This document shows positions 31,860 through 42,363 of a stretch of 64,000 nt of DNA, piece after piece; position 1 is the stretch's first letter; each line of letters opens with the position of its first letter. The notes under the pieces were generated by a model that saw only the letters and a program-made list of their open reading frames with translations, was not told the DNA's origin and did not search any database. Source of the stretch: Locusta migratoria. Its lineage: Eukaryota > Arthropoda > Insecta > Orthoptera > Acrididae. Location: NCBI GenBank assembly GCA_026315105.1, contig CM048745.1, forward strand, positions 760,073,006-760,137,005, written 5' to 3'. The position numbers and the translations under genes are program-made.

Positions 31860-32738
31860 TCACAAATAATATATAAAGCAGAGTGTCCGTATATTTGTAA
31901 GTGTTGCATACAAATCTACAGTTTTGTTCCAATCTTTATGAAATTTTGTATACGTAAGCTTCAATCCAGGAGAACGGTCGCCGTAAGTGTAATAATCACG
32001 TACGATACATAGTTCACGAGATATGACGTCATAAACAATGAGATGCGCAGAAAACTACTGCATTTAGCGACAATTCCGCTGATATTCTCCTAAACCACTG
32101 GACCGAGTTCAACCAAATTTGGTATACACATTCCTTACCGTGAGATACAATTGCTGCAGGGTTAAGAAACATATACGACATATGATTCAGAAGATATGAC
32201 GTCATAAACAATAGGATTTGCCAGAAACTGCCACATAATGCGATGAGATTTTATAAATATGCTATACGAGAATCAGAGTACTTAGCAACTTGCAACAAAC
32301 TATACATAATTTCAAACTTTTATTAAACTTTCGCTGACAACCATAGCAAAATGATTAAAGGAAAAAGTTTATCGCTTACTACTTTTCCGCTGTTTATTGA
32401 GTAAAACTACGGAATTCGGTATGACGTTACAATTTATAATTTGAAAACTACAAATGTAGCCGCAGGAAATTTTACAGACAGTATACCCGCATATAGTTGA
32501 GTGTACCTTCTAAGTTGTATCACAGTACGACACGTAGGTTATGAGATATGAGCACATAAACAGTAACGTTCGTGGAAAACCGCCCCATGACGCACCAAGT
32601 TTTAATCTATTACTTTTTACTAATAATTGTATTCCCAAGAGATTTCACAGACATACAGCCTTTATACAAATAAATATATACCTGAAAAATGGCAGGAATA
32701 AATAAATAAATACCCGGGCAACGCCAGGTTTTCAGCTA
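31860..32738 (+). mobile_element. Non-autonomous Helitron-like element (3' end clear)
   Basis: The 3' end has a short GC hairpin (cccgggcaacgccagg), about 8 nt, then CTAG followed by T, as in Helitrons. The left edge is estimated from a tc start near 31860. It shares the 3' hairpin type and an internal block (aatctttatgaaatttt) with the inverted copy at 1584. Fragments such as gatatgacgtcataaacaat repeat within it (about 32020 and 32195). No Rep/helicase, so it would depend on another element. Confidence 0.6.
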
Positions 32739-33079
32739 GTTTTTTATATACGCTACCGGTATCCGTAACAGCTTTTTAGATTGGATTGGATGTTTGAATA
32801 AATATACATTTCGATCCCGTTGACCCATATTTAGGAGGTCCTCTTGGATATAGCAAGTCAGAATACAAGACACAAAATAAATATTTATAAAATGAGATCA
32901 GATGTGTTAATGTACCTTAAATGTGCAATTGGTCAAAAATATTAAGAATACTTACATTTTAAGGAAATAAAACTTATTACTACAAACTAAGTATTGAATA
33001 TTAGGTACATATAATAATGCAAAGACAATTTTTTATTACATTAATTGATTTAACGGTCCAAAATCTCAATATTTTTACT
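32739..33079. other. AT-rich stretch, no recognised feature
   Basis: Nothing beyond composition is visible. Confidence 0.4.
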
Positions 33080-33089
33080 TAAAACGCCC

Positions 33090-33120
33090 GGTTTCGGCAA
33101 AAAGCTTTTGCCATCGTCAG
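33090..33120 (-). ncRNA. Orphan hammerhead-like core motif
   Basis: The minus strand has CTGACGA (33114-33120), one extra T, the stem GGCAAAA/TTTTGCC around a three-base loop (33096-33112), then GAAACC (33090-33095). A well-formed seven-pair stem with no surrounding protein; probably a solo terminal repeat of a Penelope-like element. Confidence 0.5.
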
Positions 33121-33141
33121 ATACAGTCGACTGTAAATAAA

Positions 33142-33329
33142 ATGTTTGTTAAGCTTATGGGACTTAACTGCGGCGTCATCAGTCCCTAAACTTACAAACT
33201 ACTTATCAACTACCTTATACTAAGGACGGCACAAATATCCATGCCCGAGGGGTAATTCGAATCTCCGACCGTAGTGGCCTTGCAGACCGTGACTGGAGCG
33301 CCTCAGTCCCCTCGGCCACCGCGGCCGGC
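33142..33329 (-). mobile_element. tRNA-derived SINE (family A), full length
   Basis: Complete copy with a 15-bp duplication tcgactgtaaataaa (33127-33141, 33330-33344). Together with the plus-strand copy at 33475 it forms an inverted pair that does not show the A-to-G bias. Confidence 0.9.
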
Positions 33330-33474
33330 TCGACTGTAAATAAACACAGACGCTACAGGGCTACATTATGTTGTCAGTGCTGCATATTACTGAAGTTTGT
33401 AAAGCGTATCATGACCTCATCGGCTGTTGTTGGTGGTCTGGAGCAGTGATGTGTAATTGCAGTCAATAATTGCT

Positions 33475-33664
33475 GCCGGCCGCGGTGTCCGAGGGGACTG
33501 AGGCGCTCCAGTCACGGTCTGCACGGCCACTACGGTCGGGGATTCGAATCCCCCTCTGGCGTGGATATTTGTGCCGTCCTTAGCTAGTTGATAAGTAGTT
33601 TTTAAGTTTAGAGGCTGATGACCCCGTAGGTAAGTCCCATATGCTATACAAACATTTAATTTTT
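33475..33664 (+). mobile_element. tRNA-derived SINE (family A), full length
   Basis: Flanked by aataattgct/aataactgct (33465-33474, 33665-33674). A and B boxes are recognisable. Changes against the family are few and mixed. Confidence 0.88.
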
Positions 33665-33674
33665 AATAACTGCT

Positions 33675-34533
33675 GCTGATCGCTGAGCTGCCCTGGGTTA
33701 AACAGTCTAACAGCGGAAGCAATTAGCTTCATGAAGTGAGCGCCAGCCAATGGGAAGTGACTCACACAAGTTCAAATTAACGAATAAAAACATAAAGAAC
33801 TATTTATAATCTATTTTTACATTAATTATGTGAAATGAAAACTTGAAAAATATTGTAGCTGTGCTTTAGAATAATTAAAATAGTTTATTTTAAGGAAGAG
33901 TTGTCGCCATCTGCTTTTGTCGGCTGACAACGTCTGGGTCGGCGTTTCCATAGTGACGTGGTTGCTTGCAGTCAGAGATGTATGTGATAAATGTCATATA
34001 TTGCCATGCCGATTGCATTCGATTATCGATGTACACAGATGAGGTATTGGTGTGTGTTGGTACCGCCAGGGATGTCGTTTCCATTAAGGCATTGGTGCCA
34101 CGATGGATGTTTGTAGGAGGTGTATGTTAGACGCCATAGTTTCCATGGTGATTGATTTCGGCTATCAAAAGATTGTATTGGCGTAAATATGGTGTCTTCA
34201 GCAACAATGTCGTAAAAATTATATCGTTATGTTGATGTAAAATTGATTGTACACTATTCTTACAGTGAAAGTCATTGAACATATTTATTTTCGTATTTAC
34301 TTGGTAATTGGAATTTCTTATGAATGTTACATCTCATTAGCTGTCACTGATGTCATTAAACCAAGTGTGCTCGCTTTTAGGCTATTTAAGTAATGGCATC
34401 TCAGCCATCACCAGCAGTATGTCGTTTGTGACTGCACGTCGCTGCTCTACATCACCAGTAACACCTTATGGGTAATGATACGCTTTTGAACCTTCACAAA
34501 TATGTAGTAAGGTACAGTTCAGGCAAAGTTATG
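33675..34533. other. No recognised feature
   Basis: AT-rich sequence with a short G-richer part near 33900-34130. No gene or repeat supported. Confidence 0.4.
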
Positions 34534-34545
34534 TAACCCTTTACC

Positions 34546-34826
34546 TATTGTAGAAAGATATAAAAAAAGCCAAGATCGCTGATCATCAATTTTTATTTAT
34601 GACGACCGGTTTCGCTGAACTATATCAGCATCACCTGGTCCAATAAAATCATTTTACAAGGCCATAATCTTGTAAAGTGAATCAGTTGACTGATTTTATT
34701 GGACCAGATGATGCTGACGTAGTTCAGCGAAACCGGTCGTCAAAAATAAAAATTAATGATCAGCGATCTTGGCTTTTTTATATCTTTCTACAATATCATA
34801 ATTGGATCGCCTCCTACAACATAAAC
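34546..34826. mobile_element. Small palindromic (fold-back) element with short tail
   Basis: The arms meet as reverse complements at the edges (coordinate sum 69341), for example ttgtagaaagatata with tatatctttctacaa. They carry opposing gaaaccggtc motifs. A tail of about 31 nt follows the right arm. A 19-bp direct repeat taaccctttacctaYtgta lies at both edges (34534-34552, 34827-34845), indicating insertion. No ORF. The hammerhead-like core has CAG in place of CTG in both arms. Confidence 0.7.
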
Positions 34827-35062
34827 TAACCCTTTACCTACTGTATTCATTTACAGGAGACTGTATCTCTAGATCGTAAAAGGTTTTTATCTAAACCGGT
34901 CGTTTTAAGTGAAAATATCGCGTTCTTAGAGTGCTGAATTAATTAATCCTCTACTAACAGATCAATGTTCAAATGTAAACGTAGGCTTCCGCGGTTGTTT
35001 TCACTATCAATAAAATTCTTCTGGGTATGAAACCGCGTCGTCGTTTTATAAATTCCACCGAC

Positions 35063-35095
35063 GTTTCGGCCGCTGTTGCAGGCGGCCTTCATCAG
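35063..35095 (-). ncRNA. Hammerhead-like core in the left arm
   Basis: The minus strand has CTGATGA, extra A, the stem GGCCGC/GCGGCC, then GAAAC. Mirror copy of 36921-36953. Confidence 0.5.
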
Positions 35096-35291
35096 GGTCT
35101 TTGTCTGACTGCTGAATGTACGATATCTTGGGATTTATATAGCTGCGGATGAGGGAAAGGAAGTGGGACGTTGGTTTTCTTTATTGGTGGTTATATTATT
35201 TCACGCCATTGGTGGAAATCGGCAATGATGATTGGTGTTTTAGAGGCTAGTTTTCCATGTGATTGGGGCTTACATTCTTCCCCCTTATTGG

Positions 35292-36647
35292 TCAAAATGG
35301 ACGTTTCCGATTGGCTTTTGTATTAGAAGTTGCTATTGGCGGAATGGACCTGAGAGAACGGACGGCGGTTGTGCCGTGCCGCTGTTGTCGCCTGGCGCAG
35401 ACGGCGGCGGGCCGGTGCTCTGCGTGTTCGCTGCCGCTGTGGTCTCCGGGGCAGTCTGCGCGAATCATTCCGCGCGCGGTGCCGTCACGTAGCGTTGCGA
35501 CTGCTGGAAGCCAAGACGCCGGCAGCCTGTAGCCATCCTCCCTGTTCATATTGGCGGGACGCTTCGCTATTTCTATAGCCTCTCTAATTTTCCTCCTCAC
35601 TGAGAATGGTTGTTTCGCCAGCACGCGGGCCTCGCTGAAAGACAACTGTTTTCCACACTGATTGTGATGCTCAGAAACCGCTGACTTCGTGTGCTGTCCA
35701 AGCCGTATGTATCTTTCATGTTCTGAAAGCCTCGTGGAGCTTGCTCGCCCGGTCTCTCCTATATAAACCAGCCCACACTCGCAGCTTATTTCATACACGC
35801 CGGCATTGCTCAGTTTGTCTACTGCGTCCTTAGTTGAACCTAGGACATCCTTGGTCTTATTGGTGCTGCGGAAGACTGGCTTGATGCCTGCCCAACGTGG
35901 AACCTTACCGACACGCTCAGTGACGCCCTGCACGTAAGGTAATAGGGGGATGCATTGTGCTTCTTCTTGCTCCCCTCTATTCCTTTCATTCCTCCTGGAC
36001 ATTGTTTTATGTATCTCGCCCAGTCCGTAGCCATTAGCCGCAAAGGTGGATCTGAGATGTCGTAGTTCCGCCTGTAGGTGATCGTCATCGCTGATCCTGT
36101 GGGCCCTCCTTGTTAGTGTTTGTAGGGCGGATTTCTTCTGCATGGGGTGGTGGTGGGAGGAGGCGTGGAGGTACCTTCCCGTGCTGGTAGCCTTTCTGTA
36201 CACCCTGTGGCCGAGTTTACCATCAGACTTTCGGTAGACTTCGACGTCGAGGAATGGCAGCACCCCATTCTTTTCTACTTCTATCGTGAAATTTATTTTG
36301 CTGTGCTGCTGATTAAGATGTTGAAGAAAGTTCTTTAGCTCCTCTTCCCCATGTGGCCAGATGACGAAAGTGTCATCAACGCAACGCAGCCAGCATGCTG
36401 GGCGTAGTGGCGCTGACTGGAGAGCCGTTTCTTCAAATGCTTGCATGAAGATGTCAGCTGCAATCGGAGAAAGTGGGGAGCCCATAGCTACACCGTCTGT
36501 TTGTTCGTAAAATTCTTCTTTCGTGACGGGACCGCGCGCGGAATGATTCGCGCAGACTGCCCCGGAGACCACAGCGGCAGCGAACACGCAGAGCACCGGC
36601 CCGCCGCCGTCTGCGCCAGGCGACAAGTCAACAGCGGCACGACACAA
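35292..36647 (-). CDS. Penelope-type polyprotein: RT C-terminal half and GIY-YIG endonuclease
   Basis: A 451-codon open frame. Its first ~40 and last ~50 codons lie in the inverted arms and are probably not native protein. RT palm end: EQTDGVAMGSPLSPIAADIF, CVDDTFVIW (motif C, YVDD altered to CVDD), LPFLDVEVYRK and YLHASSHHHPMQK. The GIY-YIG domain follows: GVYEISCECGLVYIGETGR, the catalytic Arg (TRLSEHERYIRLG), KSAVSEHHNQCG, and the tail REAIEIAKRPANMNREDGYR. It would nick DNA and prime reverse transcription. The RT fingers are missing. No frameshift over the whole 1.35 kb suggests a recent insertion. Confidence 0.88.
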   Translation of the reverse strand: MCRAAVDLSPGADGGGPVLCVFAAAVVSGAVCANHSARGPVTKEEFYEQTDGVAMGSPLSPIAADIFMQAFEETALQSAPLRPACWLRCVDDTFVIWPHGEEELKNFLQHLNQQHSKINFTIEVEKNGVLPFLDVEVYRKSDGKLGHRVYRKATSTGRYLHASSHHHPMQKKSALQTLTRRAHRISDDDHLQAELRHLRSTFAANGYGLGEIHKTMSRRNERNRGEQEEAQCIPLLPYVQGVTERVGKVPRWAGIKPVFRSTNKTKDVLGSTKDAVDKLSNAGVYEISCECGLVYIGETGRASSTRLSEHERYIRLGQHTKSAVSEHHNQCGKQLSFSEARVLAKQPFSVRRKIREAIEIAKRPANMNREDGYRLPASWLPAVATLRDGTARGMIRADCPGDHSGSEHAEHRPAAVCARRQQRHGTTAVRSLRSIPPIATSNTKANRKRPF

Positions 36648-36920
36648 CCGCCGTCCGTTCTCTCAGGTCCATTCTTCCAATAGCAACTTCTAACACAAAA
36701 GCCAATCGGAAACGTCCATTTTGACCAATAAGGGGGAAGAATGTAACCCCCAATCACATGGAAAACTAGCCTCTAAAACACCAATCATCATTGCCGATTT
36801 CCACCAATGGCGTGAAATAATATAACCACCAATAAAGCAAACCAACGTCCCCCTTCCTTTCCCTCATCTGCAGCTATATAAATCCCAAGATATCGTACAT
36901 TCAGCAGTCAGACAAAGACC

Positions 36921-36953
36921 CTGATGAAGGCCGCCTGCAACAGCGGCCGAAAC
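36921..36953 (+). ncRNA. Hammerhead-like core in the right arm
   Basis: CTGATGA (36921-36927), extra A, GGCCGC (36929-36934), eight-base loop, GCGGCC (36943-36948), GAAAC (36949-36953). The following cgtcg can pair with cgacg about 20 bases on (stem III-like), but no U-H follows at the expected cleavage position. Confidence 0.5.
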
Positions 36954-37163
36954 GTCGGTGGAATTTATAAAATGACGACGCGGTTTCATACCCAGAAGAA
37001 TTTTATTGACAATGTTCAAATGTTTGTAAATCTATCGGACCAAACTGCGTGGTCATCAGTCCGTAGCTTACAAACTACTTAAACCTAGGTAAACTAACCT
37101 AAGGACAAACACACACACCCATGCCCCAGGGAGGAGTCGAACCTCCACGGCAACAGATCAATG

Positions 37164-38029
37164 AACACAATTAACAGTGTTATCTTAAAGTAGCTTATTA
37201 CATAACCGAACAATGATTATAGTGCAATATTTAATGTATTTCAAAGAACTGAACTTCTGAAGACGCAAAGAATTTAAGATATTATGTCCCTGTGGCCACA
37301 TAATTATTTCTGTGAGCAAAGTTCAAAATTTGTGCCACTCCAAAACTGTAACCTGCGTCGGCCACTTACCATTCAGTTATGCTGACCACTGTTCTATCCT
37401 AACACAGTCGTCTCCACAGATGCAGAGGTCACCCTCGTGTGCCTCCAGTCAGACCAAAGTTTTCATTTGTTCCTGGAAATACCCTATCCATTACCCTCAT
37501 TACTCGCAATATTTCGCTGAATTCCCTGAGCGTCAGTGCACGGTTTTATCAGCACTGGGAAATTTATTTGACGTCTTTGCCTTATCTATACACGGATTTT
37601 CCGGAGGAGTAATGAATATTTTAGGAGTTTATACAAGGGAGTTGCAATAAAAATGCCAAATGATGATATATGTCCAGTTACTATTGAGTACAGCGATACA
37701 GCTGTTCTGTGCAAACCAAACAAATTCGAAACAGAGGCCAATGATGACTATTTCACTGATCCTTCGGTCGGTTATTAAAAGAATATCGGCGTATTAAATT
37801 AGAAGCCCAATTTTGTGTGTGTTATTTAATTTCATTTTTAGTTATTTAATCCTTTTTCCACTTACAAGGCCATCTTCAAATTTTAAAGGCTGAGTAAATT
37901 ATAAAAATACTCTCCATGCCAACAGATCGCCCGACACAGCGACGTAATGTACATAGACTTCCAGTTAAACACACTCCTGAGTGCGTGTATTTTAAAACCT
38001 TCCAACAAACGACGCAAAAAATTGAACTT
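37164..38029. other. No recognised feature
   Basis: Includes a 112-codon open frame (37312-37650) without recognisable domains. Nothing else supported. Confidence 0.4.
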
Positions 38030-38300
38030 TTACTCGCTCCTCCCCCATCCCCCTCCCCATACCGCCACAAAATAGTGAATAGAGAACAAAGTTGATCGCT
38101 TAATGTAATTTCGCTGTTCGTACGGAGATTTTCATTATCGAATAGACGTAATTTTTTCCATTTTTGAGTACAACCTCTCTTCGCAACATATTTTGAAGAC
38201 ATTATCCACATACATAACTGAATGTACCGGCAATTTTATATCACGGTACTACACATAATTCGAGAGATACGACGGAATAAACTTGGGGCTTGTGTGATAA
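38030..38300 (+). mobile_element. Decayed Helitron-family fragment
   Basis: Blocks such as ctgaatgtacc, tatcacggtactacac and cgagagatacgac follow the same order as in the Helitron at 32480-32560. The ends are missing and divergence is high. Confidence 0.4.
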
Positions 38301-41300
38301 AAATGCATTAGCCTAAAGTGGACAACAAATTACCATACATTCATGCACTATTTGATAGTGAGAGGTCTTAGTTATCTTTAAAAAGATCTCTAACGATTTC
38401 TGAGCACCATCTAGCTTACATGGCTAAGGTCAAGTAGTTTGTACAATAAGAGACATGTGAGGTAATCAGACGCATGAAGTAGTTCTACTCGTGGGATTCT
38501 ACTGACTGTTAAGAAAAGATTTATCATGCCAGTGACAATGCGTTGTGGCTTCGAAGTAAATAAAATGATATTTTTAACCCGAATGATTTCTGTTAATTTA
38601 ACCACTAGAAATCGTTTCTCAACGTCGTTTTTGGAATATCCGTAAGACGACTGGCTTGCGTAACACTTTATTAACCAGTGTCCTAACCAGATTAAGCTGT
38701 ATATCGGAACTTATCAACATTCTTGGTAGTTAATTCATTTTGCTAGGTGATTTTAAAAATCATACGATGAGATCACCGTTCTTTTTCAGTCTTTGTGGTT
38801 GTCAGACTTGAGATTGTGTTGTGCAACATTCTTAAATACTTGGAGTTCGTCACATCTTGGTGTGGTACAGTATATTCAAATTATTTGAAATATATCGCAA
38901 CTCTTCAGAAGATCGCGTCTAATTAATTTCTTGTAAGTCAAAAAGTTTTCTCTTTCACAAATTGATTGAAAGGTTGCAGTTTTATTTCTGTGTTAACTCC
39001 GATACAAAACTTAACACTGCAATTATCTGAGTCTAGAAAGAAATTTGTTTTCATCAATTTGCCACCTTTATCAATCTTTTCGTTAGTTTTCTCTCATTTG
39101 ACTGTATTTGTATAAATGTGTGTGTGTGTTTATTTGTATTTATTTTTACATATATTATTTTGTTTATTTTCTTTATTTAATTATTTATTGAAATTATTCT
39201 TTGCTATATGAGCGGTCCTCAGTGTATCAGTGTAACAGGGAATGCCTTGTCATTGTGGTTCACTCCTTTGTTTTGATACATGATTGTTGTAATGTTATGT
39301 TTACTTACTCTTGCATTCTGTTTTTCTGTCTTTCTCTCTTGTATTAGGTCTGCGAGTGGTTTTGTTGTGGTTTTGTAGTAATACATTAATGAATTTTTCT
39401 TTAAATAACTTGTGCGATGCTTGTCGCTGACTTCTGCCCTCTCTCTGCCAGCGTATCGATAAACAGTTGATATTTGTCACGTTCAACTTTTTTTGCAACA
39501 CGCTGAAGGGAGAGAGCGGAACTGTTCGTCACTTACTGTCTTCTCCTCGATGTATTAGGACGTGTTCCAGGATTTTGCCTAATTATTGTAAGTGTGAGCT
39601 TAGTTCCTTTTTTTTATTAATTTCAATAAGCCACCACAGTTAATTTGAAATATTTTATTTACTTACAACCCCTTCTCCATTCTCACTAATTTTAAAGTTA
39701 TTTATTTTCAGCAGATCCAGTACTTCATAAAGTGATGCTCGGGTATTGTTGCGATTTGTTTCGCGATTGTACTAGAACATTCTCTGTGCAACTTTTATTT
39801 ATTTCGTGTCTATGAATGGTTTATTACATTTTAATTCCTACAGAAAAATCTTCGCGATGTTTATGAAGTCAGATAATTTTGCAATTTTTGGCAACTATCA
39901 TGATAAATTTTCAACATGGTTATAGAACAATAGTAAACGAAACGCACAATCCCAGCATCAATTTATCGAAGTAATATTCCACTCATCTCAGCTAGAATCA
40001 CTACAGAATGCGACCGAAATATTAGTACCAGCTCTCAATAAGGTAAAATTTAGATTCCGCCGATTTCTTGTGTAATGGTGTTGTATTTGCTACCGAGGTC
40101 AAGACCGCTACCATTTAATGGCGGAGTCCAATAATTTAGTTAAAATTTTCCCTTCCTTATCAAAATTGCTCAGTATTTTCATTTAAAATTATTTCATTAC
40201 CTGATAAATATTTCATTTGCGGTCCCCAACCTCAACTTTAATACGCATCACCCATTTTCATACAAAAGCAGCATTACAGTTTGCAGTCCGAAGGCTATAT
40301 CGACGCAACTCGCCACACTACCCCATCTTGTGGAAGCGACTTCACCTCAGAATAAGAGAGTCGAGCTGTGTCCTTTTGAACTGCTTACTGCGTTCGTCTC
40401 TCGGTGTCCCTCTGCTACTTTTACTGCACACACTTCCCTCCAGTGCCGATCTGACGATTCCTTCAATGGCTCAGAATATGTCCCACTAATAGATCCCTTC
40501 TTTTAGTCAGGATATGCCAGATATTTCTCTTCTCCACAATTCTCTTCGTACCTCCTCATTAGTAGCGCGAGCTACTCATCTTATTTATATTCAGCATTAT
40601 ACTGTAACACCAATTTTCAAATAATTCTATTCTTATTTTTTCTAAACTCCTAATCGATCACGTTTTAATATTCCTCTGCTTAAAGCTCACACTGGGATTT
40701 TCGAAATTCACGTCTGTCTACAAAATGTTAAACTACGCTTTGATGGGAGGACGATTACAATAATCCGCGGTGCAGCACACGCCAAAGAGTGTACTTGCAG
40801 TGCCAAGGAATATCAGTTTAAGATATTAATCATGACAGTTATTAATCTGAATATCTTTGCCCACGTTTAAGTGTCTCTTACGTCCATTTAATAAGACGCT
40901 ATGATTAGTGGTGGTGAGTTTCAAAGACAAGGTCTGATGTTGTCACACTCTAAGCCGAAGCAGGTCATGTGGCTAATCAGAGAGGCTACGTGCACTGTCT
41001 AAAATGGTTGTGGAGAACATCACCGACGTGTTCATTTTTATGTACCTCAAGTAACGATGTCATAGCATTGCCTTTAGGAAGTATACATAACTGAGTACGA
41101 ATGCAATGGAGTTCTGGTATTAAGCGCCCATACCTGGGATTGTGGTCACAAGGTCAAGTGATATCCAGAACAGTTCACCGTTTATGTCTATGATTATAGA
41201 AGTGACGTACAGCTCTGAAGATTCGAAATTTCACACTTGTCGTATTCGAACCTGCTATAATCATGCATTTCAATACACTGAATGATAAAACGTTTATAAA

Positions 41301-41351
41301 TCAATGACGAAGATATTCCACTGCCGTACAATTCAGAATTCATGAACAGTT
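38301..41351. other. About 3 kb of AT-rich sequence without recognised features
   Basis: Short open frames only, the longest about 90 codons at 40217-40489, all without motifs. Probably unique intergenic or intronic DNA. Confidence 0.5.
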
Positions 41352-41469
41352 ATGAAGAACGAAATAAGTTGAGAAATAATATCCCAAGTTACATCGTAAT
41401 TAAATGCTTTATGAAGAACGAAATAAGTTGAGAAATAATATCCCAAGTTACATCGTAATTAAATGCTTT
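41352..41469. repeat. Perfect 59-bp tandem duplication
   Basis: The unit starting atgaagaacgaaataagttg occurs at 41352-41410 and 41411-41469 without a difference that I can see. A very recent duplication, or an assembly artefact. Confidence 0.95.
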
Positions 41470-41513
41470 AAATGTCATTTATCATCTACAGGTTGGGTTG
41501 TATAAAAAGTGGG

Positions 41514-41690
41514 TGCCGGCCGCTATGGCCGAGCGGTCTGCAGCACGCCAGTCACGTTATGCCCGGCCACTACGTTCGGGGGCGTAGCCCCCCTCGGGCA
41601 TTGATATTTGTGCCGTCTTTAGTATAAGGTAGTTCATAAGTAGTTTGTAAGTTAAGTCCCATAAGCTCTAAAAACATTTGAACATTTTGA
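41514..41690 (+). mobile_element. tRNA-derived SINE (family A-like), diverged
   Basis: The head ccggccgctatggccgagcgg and a broken B box (gggggcgtagccc) are followed by the common tail (gatatttgtgccg, aagtagtttgtaag, catttgaacatttt), part of which is deleted. Older than the other copies. Confidence 0.75.
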
Positions 41691-41702
41691 AAAACTTGAT
41701 TG

Positions 41703-41781
41703 CCCGCGCGGAAGAAGCCGCGTGGAATCATGCTACGGACTGGGCGGTCGCTCGCCCCGGAGGTTCGTGTCCTCCCGTGGG

Positions 41782-41827
<46 letters not shown>
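41703..41827 (+). mobile_element. tRNA-derived SINE head with (TG)n, partial
   Basis: gcccgcgcggaagaagccgcg leads to a B-box variant (ggttcgtgtcc) and gtgggcatg, then about 21 TG units (41784-41826). The shared tail is missing. It directly abuts the fold-back element at 41850. Confidence 0.55.
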
Positions 41828-41830
<3 letters not shown>

Positions 41831-41903
41831 TTTTGTGTGTGAGACAGGTACCGCCGACAGTTAAACAAAAACACGAAAATGGAAAAGAAAAATACGACAC
41901 AAG

Positions 41904-41929
41904 CTTTCGGAAATACTTTTCTTCGTCAG
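41904..41929 (-). ncRNA. Hammerhead-like core, left arm
   Basis: The minus strand has CTGACGA, extra A, an imperfect GAAAAGTATTTC stem-loop, then CGAAAG. The right arm counterpart is 43071-43096 (TTGACGA, A, GGAAA/TTTCC, GAAAG). Confidence 0.4.
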
Positions 41930-42318
41930 GTACGAGAGGCGGAAGAAGAGATAGGAAACGGAAGGGAAACGTTATTCACGACGTGGGCCATGAGGAGATT
42001 TATGGAATTTAGAGATACTGAACCAAGCCAATAACAAACTGAAGAGGATACTTCACCAAAAGGAAGCATTAAAGAGAAGTGAGCCGAATAATGCTAAGTG
42101 GGAAATGGTGGAGGGGGTTAAGTGAAAGGTTTTTAAGAGAGAATGATTTATACAAAGACACACACATACACATGCGCGCACAACAATGACCGACAGGGAG
42201 ACAGGGAAGGGGGTGATAAATCATTAGTGAATGACTAACTAGACGGGTAAAGAAGGGGAGAGGTTAGCGAAGATTTAGACCATCCTCAACTCACTTATTC
42301 ACTACTCATTTCTCATTG

Positions 42319-42319
<1 letters not shown>

Positions 42320-42362
<43 letters not shown>
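42320..42362. repeat. (GT)n microsatellite
   Basis: About 21 GT units near the centre of the fold-back; the left half has an acacacac stretch at the mirrored place (42157-42172). Confidence 0.95.

Positions 42363-42363
<1 letters not shown>

Larger units (their letters stand above)
34977..37009 (-). mobile_element. Penelope-like retroelement, 5'-truncated, with inverted terminal arms
   Basis: A minus-strand coding region (end of RT plus GIY-YIG endonuclease) lies between two roughly 500-bp reverse-complementary arms (about 35007-35510 and 36525-37009). The left edge has an extra tail of about 30 nt (34977-35006), at the 3' side of the coding strand. The 14-bp duplication caatgttcaaatgt flanks it (34963-34976, 37010-37023). 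Truncated RT, GIY-YIG domain, inverted pLTR and tail are as described for Penelope-like elements. Confidence 0.88.
34968..37151 (-). mobile_element. tRNA-derived SINE (family B), 5'-truncated, split by a Penelope-like insertion
   Basis: The SINE occupies 34968-34976 and 37010-37151. It runs from the tail (ttcaaatgtttg) to the middle of the head (B box as ggagtcgaacc). The outer duplication aacagatcaatg (34956-34967, 37152-37163) belongs to this SINE. The Penelope element inserted later within its tail. Confidence 0.85.

Noticed and set aside
35259..35578. Plus-strand frames in the GC-rich part of the Penelope arm
   Set aside because: They mirror the same arm sequence at 36441-36757 and are by-products of the inverted repeat.
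37164..37650. 112-codon ORF as a host gene
   Set aside because: No motif, no splice-supported context, and similar frames occur throughout this sequence by chance.
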